Of a stretch of 64,000 nt of DNA, positions 42,711-50,786 are shown one piece after another (position 1 is the stretch's first letter; each line of letters opens with the position of its first letter). Made by a program: the position numbers and the translations under genes. This stretch comes from Rhodococcus ruber (GTDB lineage: Bacteria; Actinomycetota; Actinomycetes; Mycobacteriales; Mycobacteriaceae). The notes below the pieces were generated by a model. The model ran no database searches. It saw nothing but the letters and a program-made list of their open reading frames with translations, and was not told the origin of the DNA. Where the stretch lies: the NCBI RefSeq assembly GCF_027270735.1, contig NZ_JAPWIJ010000014.1:45808-109807 (forward strand), in the 5' to 3' direction.

Positions 42711-44035
42711 CGGTAGCCTTCCGTCAAGTCGGGGTAGAGGGGGAACTGCGCGGCGACGGATTCGACCCGCGTCCGCAGTGCATCGAGTCCGCGGTCGTCG
42801 GTGTCGGGACGCAATGCGTGGGCGATGACGTCGGCTACCTCGGCAAATGCCGTGGCGTCCAGGCCGCGTGTTGCCAGGGCCGGGGTGCCGATCCGGACTC
42901 CTGAGCTCACCATGGGCGGTCGCGGATCGAACGGAACGGCGTTGCGGTTCACCGTGATTCCGACGTGGTGCAGTCTTTCCTCGGCCTGCTTGCCGTCCAG
43001 TTCGGACTTGCGCAGGTCCACGAGAACGAGGTGGACGTCGGTGCCGCCCGAGACCACATCGATGCCTGCGGCCGCTGCGTCGTCGGTCAGCAATCGATCG
43101 GCCAGGATCTTCGCGCCTTCGAGGGTGCGCTGCTGCCGTTCCCGAAAGTCCTCTTCGGCAGCGAGTTTGAAGGACACTGCCTTCGCCGCGATGACGTGCT
43201 CGAGCGGTCCACCCTGCTGGCCGGGGAAAACCGACGAGTTGAACTTCTTCGCCAGAGCGGCGTCGTTGGTGATGATCACACCACCGCGGGGGCCGCCGAG
43301 CGTCTTGTGCGTGGTGGAGGTGACCACGTGAGCGTGCGGTACGGGTGACGGGTGCAGTCCGGCGGCGACCAGGCCGGCGAAGTGCGCCATGTCCACCATC
43401 AGGTAGGCACCGACGTCGTCTGCGATACGGCGGAATTCGGCGAAGTCCAGGTGGCGTGGGTAGGCGGACCAACCGGCCATGATCAGCTTGGGACGGTGTT
43501 CGTGGGCGAGGCGCTCCACCTCTTCCATGTCGACGAGATGGTCGTGCTCACGGACGTGGTAGGCCGAGACGTCGTACAGCTTGCCCGAGAAGTTCAGCTT
43601 CATGCCGTGCGTCAGGTGTCCGCCGTGGGCGAGTGCGAGACCGAGTATCGAATCGCCCGGCTGCAGAAGGGCTGCCATCGCAGCGGCGTTGGCCTGGGCT
43701 CCGGAGTGCGGCTGCACGTTGGCGAACGTCGATCCGAACAAGGCATTGAGCCGGTCGATGGCGAGTTGCTCGATGACGTCGACGTTTTCGCAACCGCCGT
43801 AGTACCGCCGACCGGGGTAGCCCTCGGCGTACTTGTTCGTCAGTACCGAACCCTGCGCCTGCATCACGGCCAGCGGCGCGAAGTTCTCGCTCGCGATCAT
43901 TTCCAGGGTGTTCTGCTGGCGGCCGAGCTCGGCACTGATCGCGCGGTGCACCTCGGGGTCGAGATCGGCGAGTACGCGGTTCGTCACGCCTCTCGGGTGC
44001 GGTGCCGTCGCCGTCGGTGCGAAGTCCTGCGTCAA
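42707..44035 (-). CDS. glyA: Serine hydroxymethyltransferase
   Basis: 442 residues from an apparent TTG start at 44035. The PLP lysine is K244 in VVTSTTHKTLGGPRGG; EMIASENF, NKYAEGYPGRRYYGG and the HSGAQAN segment complete the family pattern. It combines glycine with 5,10-methylene-THF to give serine, using both products of sarcosine oxidase. Being first in the sox operon, it is most likely a catabolic copy separate from the housekeeping glyA. A TGATATATCA palindrome lies 37 bp upstream. Confidence 0.95.
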   Translation of the reverse strand: MTQDFAPTATAPHPRGVTNRVLADLDPEVHRAISAELGRQQNTLEMIASENFAPLAVMQAQGSVLTNKYAEGYPGRRYYGGCENVDVIEQLAIDRLNALFGSTFANVQPHSGAQANAAAMAALLQPGDSILGLALAHGGHLTHGMKLNFSGKLYDVSAYHVREHDHLVDMEEVERLAHEHRPKLIMAGWSAYPRHLDFAEFRRIADDVGAYLMVDMAHFAGLVAAGLHPSPVPHAHVVTSTTHKTLGGPRGGVIITNDAALAKKFNSSVFPGQQGGPLEHVIAAKAVSFKLAAEEDFRERQQRTLEGAKILADRLLTDDAAAAGIDVVSGGTDVHLVLVDLRKSELDGKQAEERLHHVGITVNRNAVPFDPRPPMVSSGVRIGTPALATRGLDATAFAEVADVIAHALRPDTDDRGLDALRTRVESVAAQFPLYPDLTEGYR

Positions 44036-44071
44036 GATGGCCGCCCTTCTGGAAGATCAATGACCTGGAAC

Positions 44072-44081
44072 TGATATATCA
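44072..44081. promoter_or_regulatory. TGATATATCA palindrome, site E (glyA / GntR divergent promoter)
   Basis: Exact copy, 37 bp upstream of glyA and 73 bp upstream of the divergent GntR gene. Its position between a GntR-family gene and the operon it adjoins makes that regulator the first candidate to bind it and to control itself. Confidence 0.76.
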
Positions 44082-44153
44082 AGATGCCAATAGAGTAAGA
44101 TCACAACGCAGAGCCGTCAAGGGCGGGGCATCGACCGGGAGTGAGCAGCCAAG

Positions 44154-44825
44154 ATGACAATCGGAATTCCACCGGTGATCGATGCAACGCAGTCTGCCGG
44201 TACCAACGCCGATCGAGCGTACGAAATAGTGCGTGAGCAGCTGATCATGCTGGAAATTCGTCCGGGCGAACCCATCAACGACGACCGCTTAGCCGAGCAG
44301 TTGGGGCTGGGGCGCACCCCGATTCGTGAGGGTCTCAAACGACTGGAACGCGAGCGACTGGTCGTTGCGTACCCCCGTCGCGGAACCTTCGCGACCGCTG
44401 TCGACATGACCGACCTGGCCAACATCTCGGAGATTCGTAAGCAGCTCGAGCCGGCTGCCTCGGCTCGTGCAGCGCGCACGGCGACACGGGCGGCTCGAGA
44501 CCGGCTGGCGGAGCTCGCGGCCTCCATCGCGAGCATCGACGACATCGACGATTCACGCGAGGTGCTGCGCAAAGATGTTGCAGTGCATCGGGAAATCTAT
44601 CGGGCGTCGGGAAATCCCCACCTCGAAGACATCCTGGTCAGCCTCGACGCACATGCCACCCGCATCTGGTGCCTGTTTCTGGACCGACTGCCGAACGTCG
44701 CCGGCCATGTTCGTGAACACGTCGTGTTGCTGCAGGCCATCATCGACGGCGATGCCGACACGGCAGCTGAACTGACCCTCGAACACGTCACCGGGTTCGA
44801 GAACGCAATCAGGGAACTGTTGTAG
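44154..44825 (+). CDS. GntR-family (FCD) transcriptional regulator 2
   Basis: 223 residues. The winged helix has QLGLGRTPIREGLKRLERERLV (cited in part GLGRTPIREGLKRLE), and the FCD effector domain has the expected Asp/His ligands (KDVAVHREIYRASGNPHLED, later HVREHVVLLQAI). It is a paralogue of GntR 1 at 23785 (GTFAT, LxxISEIRxxLEP in both). It is divergent from the glyA-sox operon with palindrome E between. It probably represses the module until a pathway intermediate binds. The 3' end overlaps the convergent LysR gene by 17 bp. Confidence 0.92.
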   Translation: MTIGIPPVIDATQSAGTNADRAYEIVREQLIMLEIRPGEPINDDRLAEQLGLGRTPIREGLKRLERERLVVAYPRRGTFATAVDMTDLANISEIRKQLEPAASARAARTATRAARDRLAELAASIASIDDIDDSREVLRKDVAVHREIYRASGNPHLEDILVSLDAHATRIWCLFLDRLPNVAGHVREHVVLLQAIIDGDADTAAELTLEHVTGFENAIRELL

Positions 44826-45744
44826 TAGCAGCTGAAATACGCTCGGCGGCACCTCTCAACGCGGTCGAGATCGCGTACATCGCCGGGGTGTACTGACGCC
44901 GAGCGAGTGACGCGATGTAGATGACGCGGGTAGGAACCCGATCCGATTCCGGGAAGGCGACCGCGGTCACGTCGGGTCGGTGATGCACCACCGACAAACG
45001 AGGAACCATCGCGATGCCGACGCCGGCGGCCACCATGGCCTCGATCTCCTGGTAGTCGTGGGCTTCGTATACGACGTCGGGCTCGAATCCGGCTACGCGA
45101 CAACTGCGATAGAGAACTTCGGCCGCGGGGTGGTCGTTGCTGCGGATGATCCACCGTGCGCCTTCGAGATCGTGCAGCGACACGTCGTGCTCCAGTCGAT
45201 CGTCGTCGATCGGCAGCAGCAGCACGGTCTGGTCTTCCATCAGTGGCTCGAGCGACAGCGATCGTTCTGCCTCCTCTGTCCAGGCGTAGCTCCACAGCAG
45301 CGCCAAGTCGATTTCGCTCGAATGCAGCATGTCGAGCAACTGTGGGCGCACCGCCGATCGAACCCGAACGTCGACACCCGGCCACCGAGAGTGATAGTCC
45401 TTCAACGCATCGGAGAGCAGCGACGCACTGACCGTGGGAAACGAGCCGAGCCGGACCGAACCGCGTTCGAGCCCCCGGATTGCTTCGAGGTCGCCGCTCG
45501 CCGCCCGCATCTCCCGCCTGAACAGGCGGGCGCGGCTGGTGAGAATTTCGCCGGCTTCGGTGAGTTGTACACCGCGTGGCAGGCGGGTCAGCACCGGTTG
45601 CTTGATGCCGTGTTCGAGTTTGCTGATGCGCTGGGACGCCGCGGAGGGGGTCATGTTCGCCCGCTCGGCACCTGCGGTCAGTGAGCCGGCCTCGGCGATG
45701 TCGAGCAGAAGAAACAACGTCACGACGTCGAACGTGTGGTTCAT
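44809..45744 (-). CDS. LysR-family transcriptional regulator 1
   Basis: 311 residues from ATG 45744. N-terminal LysR helix-turn-helix (LFLLLDIAEAGSLTAGAERANMTPSAASQRISKLE, cited as GSLTAGAERANMTPSAASQ) and a periplasmic-binding-protein-like effector domain. It is divergent from the carrier gene at 45881 and closely similar in layout to the LysR at 48532, so the two are probably paralogues controlling linked transport and isomerase genes. Confidence 0.92.
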   Translation of the reverse strand: MNHTFDVVTLFLLLDIAEAGSLTAGAERANMTPSAASQRISKLEHGIKQPVLTRLPRGVQLTEAGEILTSRARLFRREMRAASGDLEAIRGLERGSVRLGSFPTVSASLLSDALKDYHSRWPGVDVRVRSAVRPQLLDMLHSSEIDLALLWSYAWTEEAERSLSLEPLMEDQTVLLLPIDDDRLEHDVSLHDLEGARWIIRSNDHPAAEVLYRSCRVAGFEPDVVYEAHDYQEIEAMVAAGVGIAMVPRLSVVHHRPDVTAVAFPESDRVPTRVIYIASLARRQYTPAMYAISTALRGAAERISAATTTVP

Positions 45745-45880
45745 GCGGATATCTTTCAGCTCAGCTAAAGGACCAGGTAGCAAAACGATATTGTCCTAAA
45801 AGCCCGGCGTCAATAATGTGACAGGGACAACGTTCGAGTGCGGATGTAACCGAGCACTTACCACCACCTGAAAGACGCCC

Positions 45881-47272
45881 ATGACTTCCATCGAGATCCT
45901 CCCGCTCATCGCATTGGTTGCGATGTTCGTGATCGCAACCTTCTTTCCGATCAACATCGGCATCCTGGGCTTCATCGGTGCCTTTGTGGTCGGGTACTTC
46001 GCACTGGGTTTCGACGACAAGGAAATCCTGAACGAGTTCCCCAGCTCGATCGTGTTGACCATCGTCGGCGTCACCTACTTCTTCGGCATGGCCAAACGCA
46101 ACGGCACCATCGATCTACTGGTGAACAGCTGCATCCGGGCGGTACACGGCCGAGTGACGGTGGTTCCGTGGGTGTTCTTCTTCGTCGCCTCGGTCTTGAC
46201 GGCGCTGGGCACCTTCAGCCCCGCCGCGGTCGCATTGATCGTGCCTGCAGCCATGGCCTTCGCAGCACGAACCGGCATGAGCCCGCTGGTCATGGGCATC
46301 ATGGTCATCAACGGTGCCCACGCAGGAGCGTTCTCCCCGATCTCCGTCTCCGGTGTACTGGTTCGTGACATCGTCGAGAACAACGGCCTTGCGCTCGACC
46401 CGTGGACGCTGTTCTTCGCCAGCTACGGCATCAACCTGCTGCTCTCGGTGCTGACGGTCGTCGGCTACGCAGCCCTGGCCCGCGTGAAGGGCTTCGAGTA
46501 CACCGCAACAGGCTCCACCGACCCCGCGCCCGGCAGCGGCCCGGTGGGCGGATCGCCGGTCAAGACGTCCGTCCCCACCGGCGGCGGCACCGGAGGTGGC
46601 AGCACGGCAGGCGGCAGCACCCAGGTGCTCACTCGCCCGACGACAACCACACTGGTCGACGCGCCGGCACCGGTCACGTTCGTACAGAAGCTCACGCTGT
46701 TCCTCATCGGCGCACTCCTGGTGCTCGTTCTCGTGCTGCATCTGCCGATCAGCTTCATCGCCATCGGAGCCGGAGCAGTCCTGGCGTTCACGGATCTGAA
46801 GAAGCAGAACGAAGCCATCGCAGACATCAGCTGGTCGACGGTTCTGCTGGTCGCAGGCATGGTCACCTACATCTCGATCCTGCAGGAAGTCGGCACCATC
46901 GATCACCTGGCCGAAATGGCGATCACCATCGGCGCTCCGATCATCGTGGCCATCGTGCTCTGCTACGTCATCGGCATCACCTCGGCGTTCGCGTCCTCCA
47001 CTGCGCTGCTGGCCGCCGTGATCCCGCTGGCCATGCCACTGCTGGGCACCGGTGCACTGCCGGTCGTCGGTGTCGTCGCTGCTCTGGCCATCTCGGCCAC
47101 CGTCGTCGACGTCTCGCCCTTCTCGACCAACGGTGCGCTCGTGCTGGCCAACGCACAGAACATCGAGCGCCCGCGCTTCTACCGTCAGCTGCTGCTCAAC
47201 GCAGGAGTCGTCGTGGCCATCGCGCCTGCTCTGTGCTGGTTGATCCTGGTCGTCGCTCCCGCCCTGTTCTGA
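45881..47272 (+). CDS. ArsB/SLC13-type (MatC-like) di/tricarboxylate carrier
   Basis: 463 residues with about 12 hydrophobic helices. The N-terminal part (PLIALVAMFVIATFFPINIGILGF, then the TIVGVTYFFGMAKRNGTIDLLV segment) resembles MatC-type dicarboxylate carriers, and a SPISVSG motif and VDVSPFSTNGALVLA repeat the transport hairpins. A Gly/Thr/Ser-rich loop of about 60 residues splits the two halves. It lies divergent to LysR 1 and 112 bp before the first PrpF gene, which points to uptake of an unsaturated tricarboxylate or dicarboxylate. Substrate inferred only. Confidence 0.82.
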   Translation: MTSIEILPLIALVAMFVIATFFPINIGILGFIGAFVVGYFALGFDDKEILNEFPSSIVLTIVGVTYFFGMAKRNGTIDLLVNSCIRAVHGRVTVVPWVFFFVASVLTALGTFSPAAVALIVPAAMAFAARTGMSPLVMGIMVINGAHAGAFSPISVSGVLVRDIVENNGLALDPWTLFFASYGINLLLSVLTVVGYAALARVKGFEYTATGSTDPAPGSGPVGGSPVKTSVPTGGGTGGGSTAGGSTQVLTRPTTTTLVDAPAPVTFVQKLTLFLIGALLVLVLVLHLPISFIAIGAGAVLAFTDLKKQNEAIADISWSTVLLVAGMVTYISILQEVGTIDHLAEMAITIGAPIIVAIVLCYVIGITSAFASSTALLAAVIPLAMPLLGTGALPVVGVVAALAISATVVDVSPFSTNGALVLANAQNIERPRFYRQLLLNAGVVVAIAPALCWLILVVAPALF

Positions 47273-47313
47273 CCGAGCAGACGCGTTAAGCGTTGCTGCA
47301 CGACATGAACATA

Positions 47314-47331
47314 TTTCGTAATTGTGCTTGA
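47314..47331. promoter_or_regulatory. Motif TTTCGTAATTGTGCTTGA upstream of prpF-like gene 1
   Basis: Matches TTTCGTAATTGTACTCGA at 49470-49487 in 16 of 18 bases. Both lie upstream of prpF-like genes. A weaker relative is at 45783-45800, upstream of the carrier gene. It is a candidate LysR site or promoter element. Confidence 0.5.
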
Positions 47332-47384
47332 GCATCCTCTGTCGCAGGGTGGAAGCATCGGATCCTGATCGGAAGGCACATCAG

Positions 47385-48521
47385 ATGTTCACTCTTCGTG
47401 GAACGTGGATGCGTGGAGGCACCAGCAAGTGCTGGCTGTTCAACGCGGTCGACATCGACCCGTACATCGCCGACGCCGGCGGTCTCGACAACATCCTGAC
47501 CGCGGCCTTCGGTTCCGGTGACCCGCGGCAGCTCGACGGGGTCGGTGGCGGCAGCTCCACCACCTCCAAGGCAGCCATCGTGCGACGCTCGGGCGCACCC
47601 GGTATCGATGTCGACTACCTGTTCGCTCAGGTCGCCATCGAGAACCGCACCGTGGAGTGGGGCAGCAACTGCGGAAACTGCGCGACGGCAATCGGCCTCT
47701 ACGCCGTGCAGACCGGCCTCGTGGCCGTCGACGATCACGTCACCGTGGTGCGGATGCGCAACGAGAACACCGGTGCGATCCTGGCGGCGGAGATCGCGAC
47801 TCCCGGCGGACGCATTCCTGCCGAGGGCGACGCGGCGGTCCCCGGCACCACGGCCCTCGGCGTTCCGGTGGGGTTGACCTTCACCGATCCGGCCTCGGAC
47901 CGAGTGACGATGCTTCCGACCGGCGCAGAGATCGATCGAGTATCTTTCGACAACAACGAGTTTCGCGGAACGTTCGTTCGAGCAGGTGCTCCCGCCGCAT
48001 TGTTCGACGCCGCCGATTTCGGTCTGACCGGGTCGGAGACCAACGACGTCGTTGCCGCTCACGTCCCCACCCTCATCGCGCTACGCCGACAGGCCGCTCT
48101 GCGGATGGGGCTGAGCAAACCCGAAGAACCCGTCTCGCATGCCATTCCGAAGGTCGGGATCGTCGGACAACCGCATGACTACGTGACCACCACGGGTGAG
48201 CATATTGCTGCCGCCGACTACGACATCTCGGTACGCATGCTGTCGATGATGGCACCGCACCCGGCGATCGGACTGACCTCGGCGGTGGCTGTGGCCGCAG
48301 CAGCAACCGTCATCGGAGGGGTCGTCACTGCCAACGCGGGGGTCGGTCGTCCTGGGACCATTCGTATCGGTACCGCCGCGGGGGTGCTCGAGGTCGACTA
48401 CACGGTGGACGACAACGGGTTGCTGCAGTCGGTCACCTTGCATCGCGCAGTCCGGCGCATCGCCACCGCAGATCTCTTCGTGGTGCCGATGCCCGCTCTG
48501 GTCGGTGCCGACGTCGCTTGA
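47385..48521 (+). CDS. PrpF-family isomerase 1 (DAP-epimerase-like fold)
   Basis: 378 residues from ATG 47385 (GGAAGG ribosome site). PrpF features: MRGGTSKCWLF at the start, GSGDPRQLDGVGGGSSTTSKAAIV, EWGSNCGNCATAIG and a second-domain MLSMMAPHPAIGLTSAVAVAAAA stretch, all quoted in fragments. Family members catalyse double-bond shifts such as 2-methyl-cis-aconitate to trans-aconitate or 4-oxalomesaconate tautomerisation. It follows the carrier gene and ends 11 bp before the convergent LysR 2 gene. Confidence 0.88.
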   Translation: MFTLRGTWMRGGTSKCWLFNAVDIDPYIADAGGLDNILTAAFGSGDPRQLDGVGGGSSTTSKAAIVRRSGAPGIDVDYLFAQVAIENRTVEWGSNCGNCATAIGLYAVQTGLVAVDDHVTVVRMRNENTGAILAAEIATPGGRIPAEGDAAVPGTTALGVPVGLTFTDPASDRVTMLPTGAEIDRVSFDNNEFRGTFVRAGAPAALFDAADFGLTGSETNDVVAAHVPTLIALRRQAALRMGLSKPEEPVSHAIPKVGIVGQPHDYVTTTGEHIAAADYDISVRMLSMMAPHPAIGLTSAVAVAAAATVIGGVVTANAGVGRPGTIRIGTAAGVLEVDYTVDDNGLLQSVTLHRAVRRIATADLFVVPMPALVGADVA

Positions 48522-48531
48522 GTTCGTGGCC

Positions 48532-49428
48532 TCAGAACCGCGCGGCGACGTCCTGGAACATTCTCAGTAGTACCGTCGCACTCGGCGAGAGCTTCTGCTC
48601 TGCCAAGTGCGCCAACAGTATTCGGCGGGATGGTGCGCCCGTCAATGGTACCAATCGCACATCGTCGCGAATGTTCGACAGCGCCATGCGCGGTGCGAAC
48701 GAGACGCCCAGATCCACCGCCACCATTGCCTGCGCTTCCTGGTAGTCGTTCGCGGCGAACGAGACAGTGGGGGAGAAGCCCGCAGCATGACATGCGCGCT
48801 CGAGCGCGGCACCGACCGGATGAGTGTCTTCCCGGGTGATCCACTGCTCGTGCTCCAGCTCTGTCATGTCCACCGAATCACGTTCGGCCAGATGATGATT
48901 GACTGCGACAACCAGCATCGGTGGGTCGACGATGAGCTGGTGCACCGTCAAATCCGAGTCGGTGATTCTGGCCCACTCGTAATCCCAGAGCAGGGACAGC
49001 TCCACCTCGCGGGTGTCGAGCATTCCCCGCAGCCCGGCGAACCGCGAGCTGCGCACCGTCAGTGCGACGGCGGGATGGCGTGATTTGAACAGCTTCACCA
49101 CCGGTGGTAGCAAGCTGGCACCGGCCGTCGGAAACGTACCGATTCTCAATGTACCGGCGCGGAGGCCGGAAAGATCCTCGAGTTCGTTACGCGCAGCGTG
49201 CAATTGAGTTTCGATGCGCTCGGCGTGCCGCACCAGAACTTCGCCGGCCTCGGTCAGGCGCACCCCGCGAGCGTGTCGCTCCAGTAAGGGTTGGCCGGCT
49301 TCGAGCTCGAGCTTGCTCAATTGTTGCGACACCGCAGATGTGGTGAAGCTCAATCGAGTTGCGGCCCCGGTGATGGACCCGGTGCGCACCACCTCGACCA
49401 AGAGCAGTAGGCGTCGGGTGTCGAACAT
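48532..49428 (-). CDS. LysR-family transcriptional regulator 2
   Basis: 298 residues: N-terminal winged helix (GSITGAATRLSFTTSAVSQQL) followed by a type-2 periplasmic-binding-like effector domain. It resembles LysR 1 through the FPTxxASLL, LLWxYxWA and NDYQEAQAMVA segments, so the two are paralogues. It is divergent from the second prpF-like gene. An ACCTT-N12-AAGGT repeat (49438-49459) directly precedes its start and may be its own binding site. Confidence 0.92.
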   Translation of the reverse strand: MFDTRRLLLLVEVVRTGSITGAATRLSFTTSAVSQQLSKLELEAGQPLLERHARGVRLTEAGEVLVRHAERIETQLHAARNELEDLSGLRAGTLRIGTFPTAGASLLPPVVKLFKSRHPAVALTVRSSRFAGLRGMLDTREVELSLLWDYEWARITDSDLTVHQLIVDPPMLVVAVNHHLAERDSVDMTELEHEQWITREDTHPVGAALERACHAAGFSPTVSFAANDYQEAQAMVAVDLGVSFAPRMALSNIRDDVRLVPLTGAPSRRILLAHLAEQKLSPSATVLLRMFQDVAARF

Positions 49429-49437
49429 GATCGAACC

Positions 49438-49459
49438 ACCTTTAAGTGAAAGTTAAGGT
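49438..49459. promoter_or_regulatory. Inverted repeat in the LysR 2 / prpF-like 2 divergent promoter
   Basis: ACCTT and AAGGT arms with a 12-nt centre, starting 10 bp from the LysR start codon. The size fits a LysR recognition site, but the arms are short. Confidence 0.4.
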
Positions 49460-49469
49460 ATCTCGACTT

Positions 49470-49487
49470 TTTCGTAATTGTACTCGA
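49470..49487. promoter_or_regulatory. Motif TTTCGTAATTGTACTCGA upstream of prpF-like gene 2
   Basis: Second copy of the 18-bp motif found at 47314-47331 (16/18 identical), 124 bp upstream of the second prpF-like gene. Duplication of the gene together with its control site is one explanation. Confidence 0.5.
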
Positions 49488-49610
49488 CGGCTGTGTGATG
49501 CAGGCTATGTACAGCAACTACACGAGAGCTGCGTCACATGACCGCACTGCTCCCTCGAATGTTCAACTCCAAGAACGTTTTCGAGAGTAACGATCGGAAG
49601 GTATCCGAGG

Positions 49611-50741
49611 ATGTATTCACTGCGTGGCACGTGGATGAGGGGCGGGACCAGCAAATGCTGGCTCTTCAGCTCCGTCGACGTCGAGCCACTGATCGAACAA
49701 GCAGGATCTCTGGACGAGATTCTGGTCTCCGCCTTCGGATCCGGCGACCCCCGCCAGCTCGACGGCGTCGGCGGTGGTAGCTCGACCACCTCGAAGGCGG
49801 CCATCGTCAGCAGGTCCTCCGAGGACGGAATCGACGTGGACTACCTCTTCGCGCAGGTCGCCATCGGTGACCGAAAGGTGGAGTGGGGAAGCAACTGTGG
49901 CAACTGCGCCACCGCGATCGGCCTGTACGCACTTCAGCAGGGGTTGGTGGCGATCGATCCGGTCACCACCATCGTGCGCCTGCGGAACCGCAACACCGGG
50001 GCAGTGCTGCTCACCGAGATCGATACACCGGGCGGCGTCGTTCCGTCCGAGGGATCCGCTCAGGTCGCCGGAACGTCGGCCCTCGGCGTTCCGGTCGGGC
50101 TGACGTTCATCGACCTCGGTGCCGATCGCACTCGGTTGCTACCCACCGGGTCGGTGGAGGACACCGTGGAGCTACATGGATCGCAGTACCGCGGCACCAT
50201 GGTCGTCGCCGGCGCGCCCGCTGCGCTGTTCGATGCATCCGACCTGGGTATGACCGGAGCCGAGTCCGCTGCCGAACTGGCAGAACGTGTTCCGCTACTG
50301 GTCGAATTACGCCGTAGCGCAGCACTGCTCATGGGACTGTCGCGCCCGCAGGATCCGATCACGCACGCGGTGCCGAAGGTCGGCATTATCGCTCCGCCGG
50401 TGGATTACCACCTCGAAGACGGAACGCTCGTCACAGCCGGTGAATACGACGTCTGCGTGCGGATGCTCTCGATGATGGCACCGCACCCGTCCATCGGCCT
50501 GACGTCGGCAGTGGCGGTGGCGGCTGCCGCAACCGTGCGCGGCGGTGTGGTCGATCGAGTCGTCGACGGTGCCGCCACGTCGACGCTACGGCTGGGAACA
50601 CCGGCCGGTGTGTTGGATGTCGATGTCGATATTGCTGCGGACGGCAACCTCACCAGTGTGACGCTGCACCGCGCTGCTCGACGTATCGCAACGGCCGAAC
50701 TGTTCGTTTCCGCTGCGGCGACTGCACTTTCGATCGGATAG
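49611..50741 (+). CDS. PrpF-family isomerase 2 (paralogue of isomerase 1)
   Basis: 376 residues, sharing long identical stretches with the gene at 47385, for example RGTWMRGGTSKCWLF, GSGDPRQLDGVGGGSSTTSK, DVDYLFAQVAI and the MLSMMAPHPSIGLTSAVAVA segment, each cited in part. The catalytic cysteines of EWGSNCGNC are kept, so both copies look active. The role is a carbon-carbon double-bond isomerase or tautomerase for an unsaturated tri- or dicarboxylate. It precedes the ABC importer genes by 45 bp and is probably co-transcribed with them. Confidence 0.88.
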   Translation: MYSLRGTWMRGGTSKCWLFSSVDVEPLIEQAGSLDEILVSAFGSGDPRQLDGVGGGSSTTSKAAIVSRSSEDGIDVDYLFAQVAIGDRKVEWGSNCGNCATAIGLYALQQGLVAIDPVTTIVRLRNRNTGAVLLTEIDTPGGVVPSEGSAQVAGTSALGVPVGLTFIDLGADRTRLLPTGSVEDTVELHGSQYRGTMVVAGAPAALFDASDLGMTGAESAAELAERVPLLVELRRSAALLMGLSRPQDPITHAVPKVGIIAPPVDYHLEDGTLVTAGEYDVCVRMLSMMAPHPSIGLTSAVAVAAAATVRGGVVDRVVDGAATSTLRLGTPAGVLDVDVDIAADGNLTSVTLHRAARRIATAELFVSAAATALSIG

Positions 50742-50786
50742 CTCGACCTGTGAACACGGCATCGACGACTCAAGAAAAGGAAGATC

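Noticed and set aside
45753..45770. CTTTCAGCTCAGCTAAAG upstream of LysR 1 as a palindrome
   Set aside because: Only the outer CTTT/AAAG pair; the inner bases do not pair, so it is not a convincing operator.
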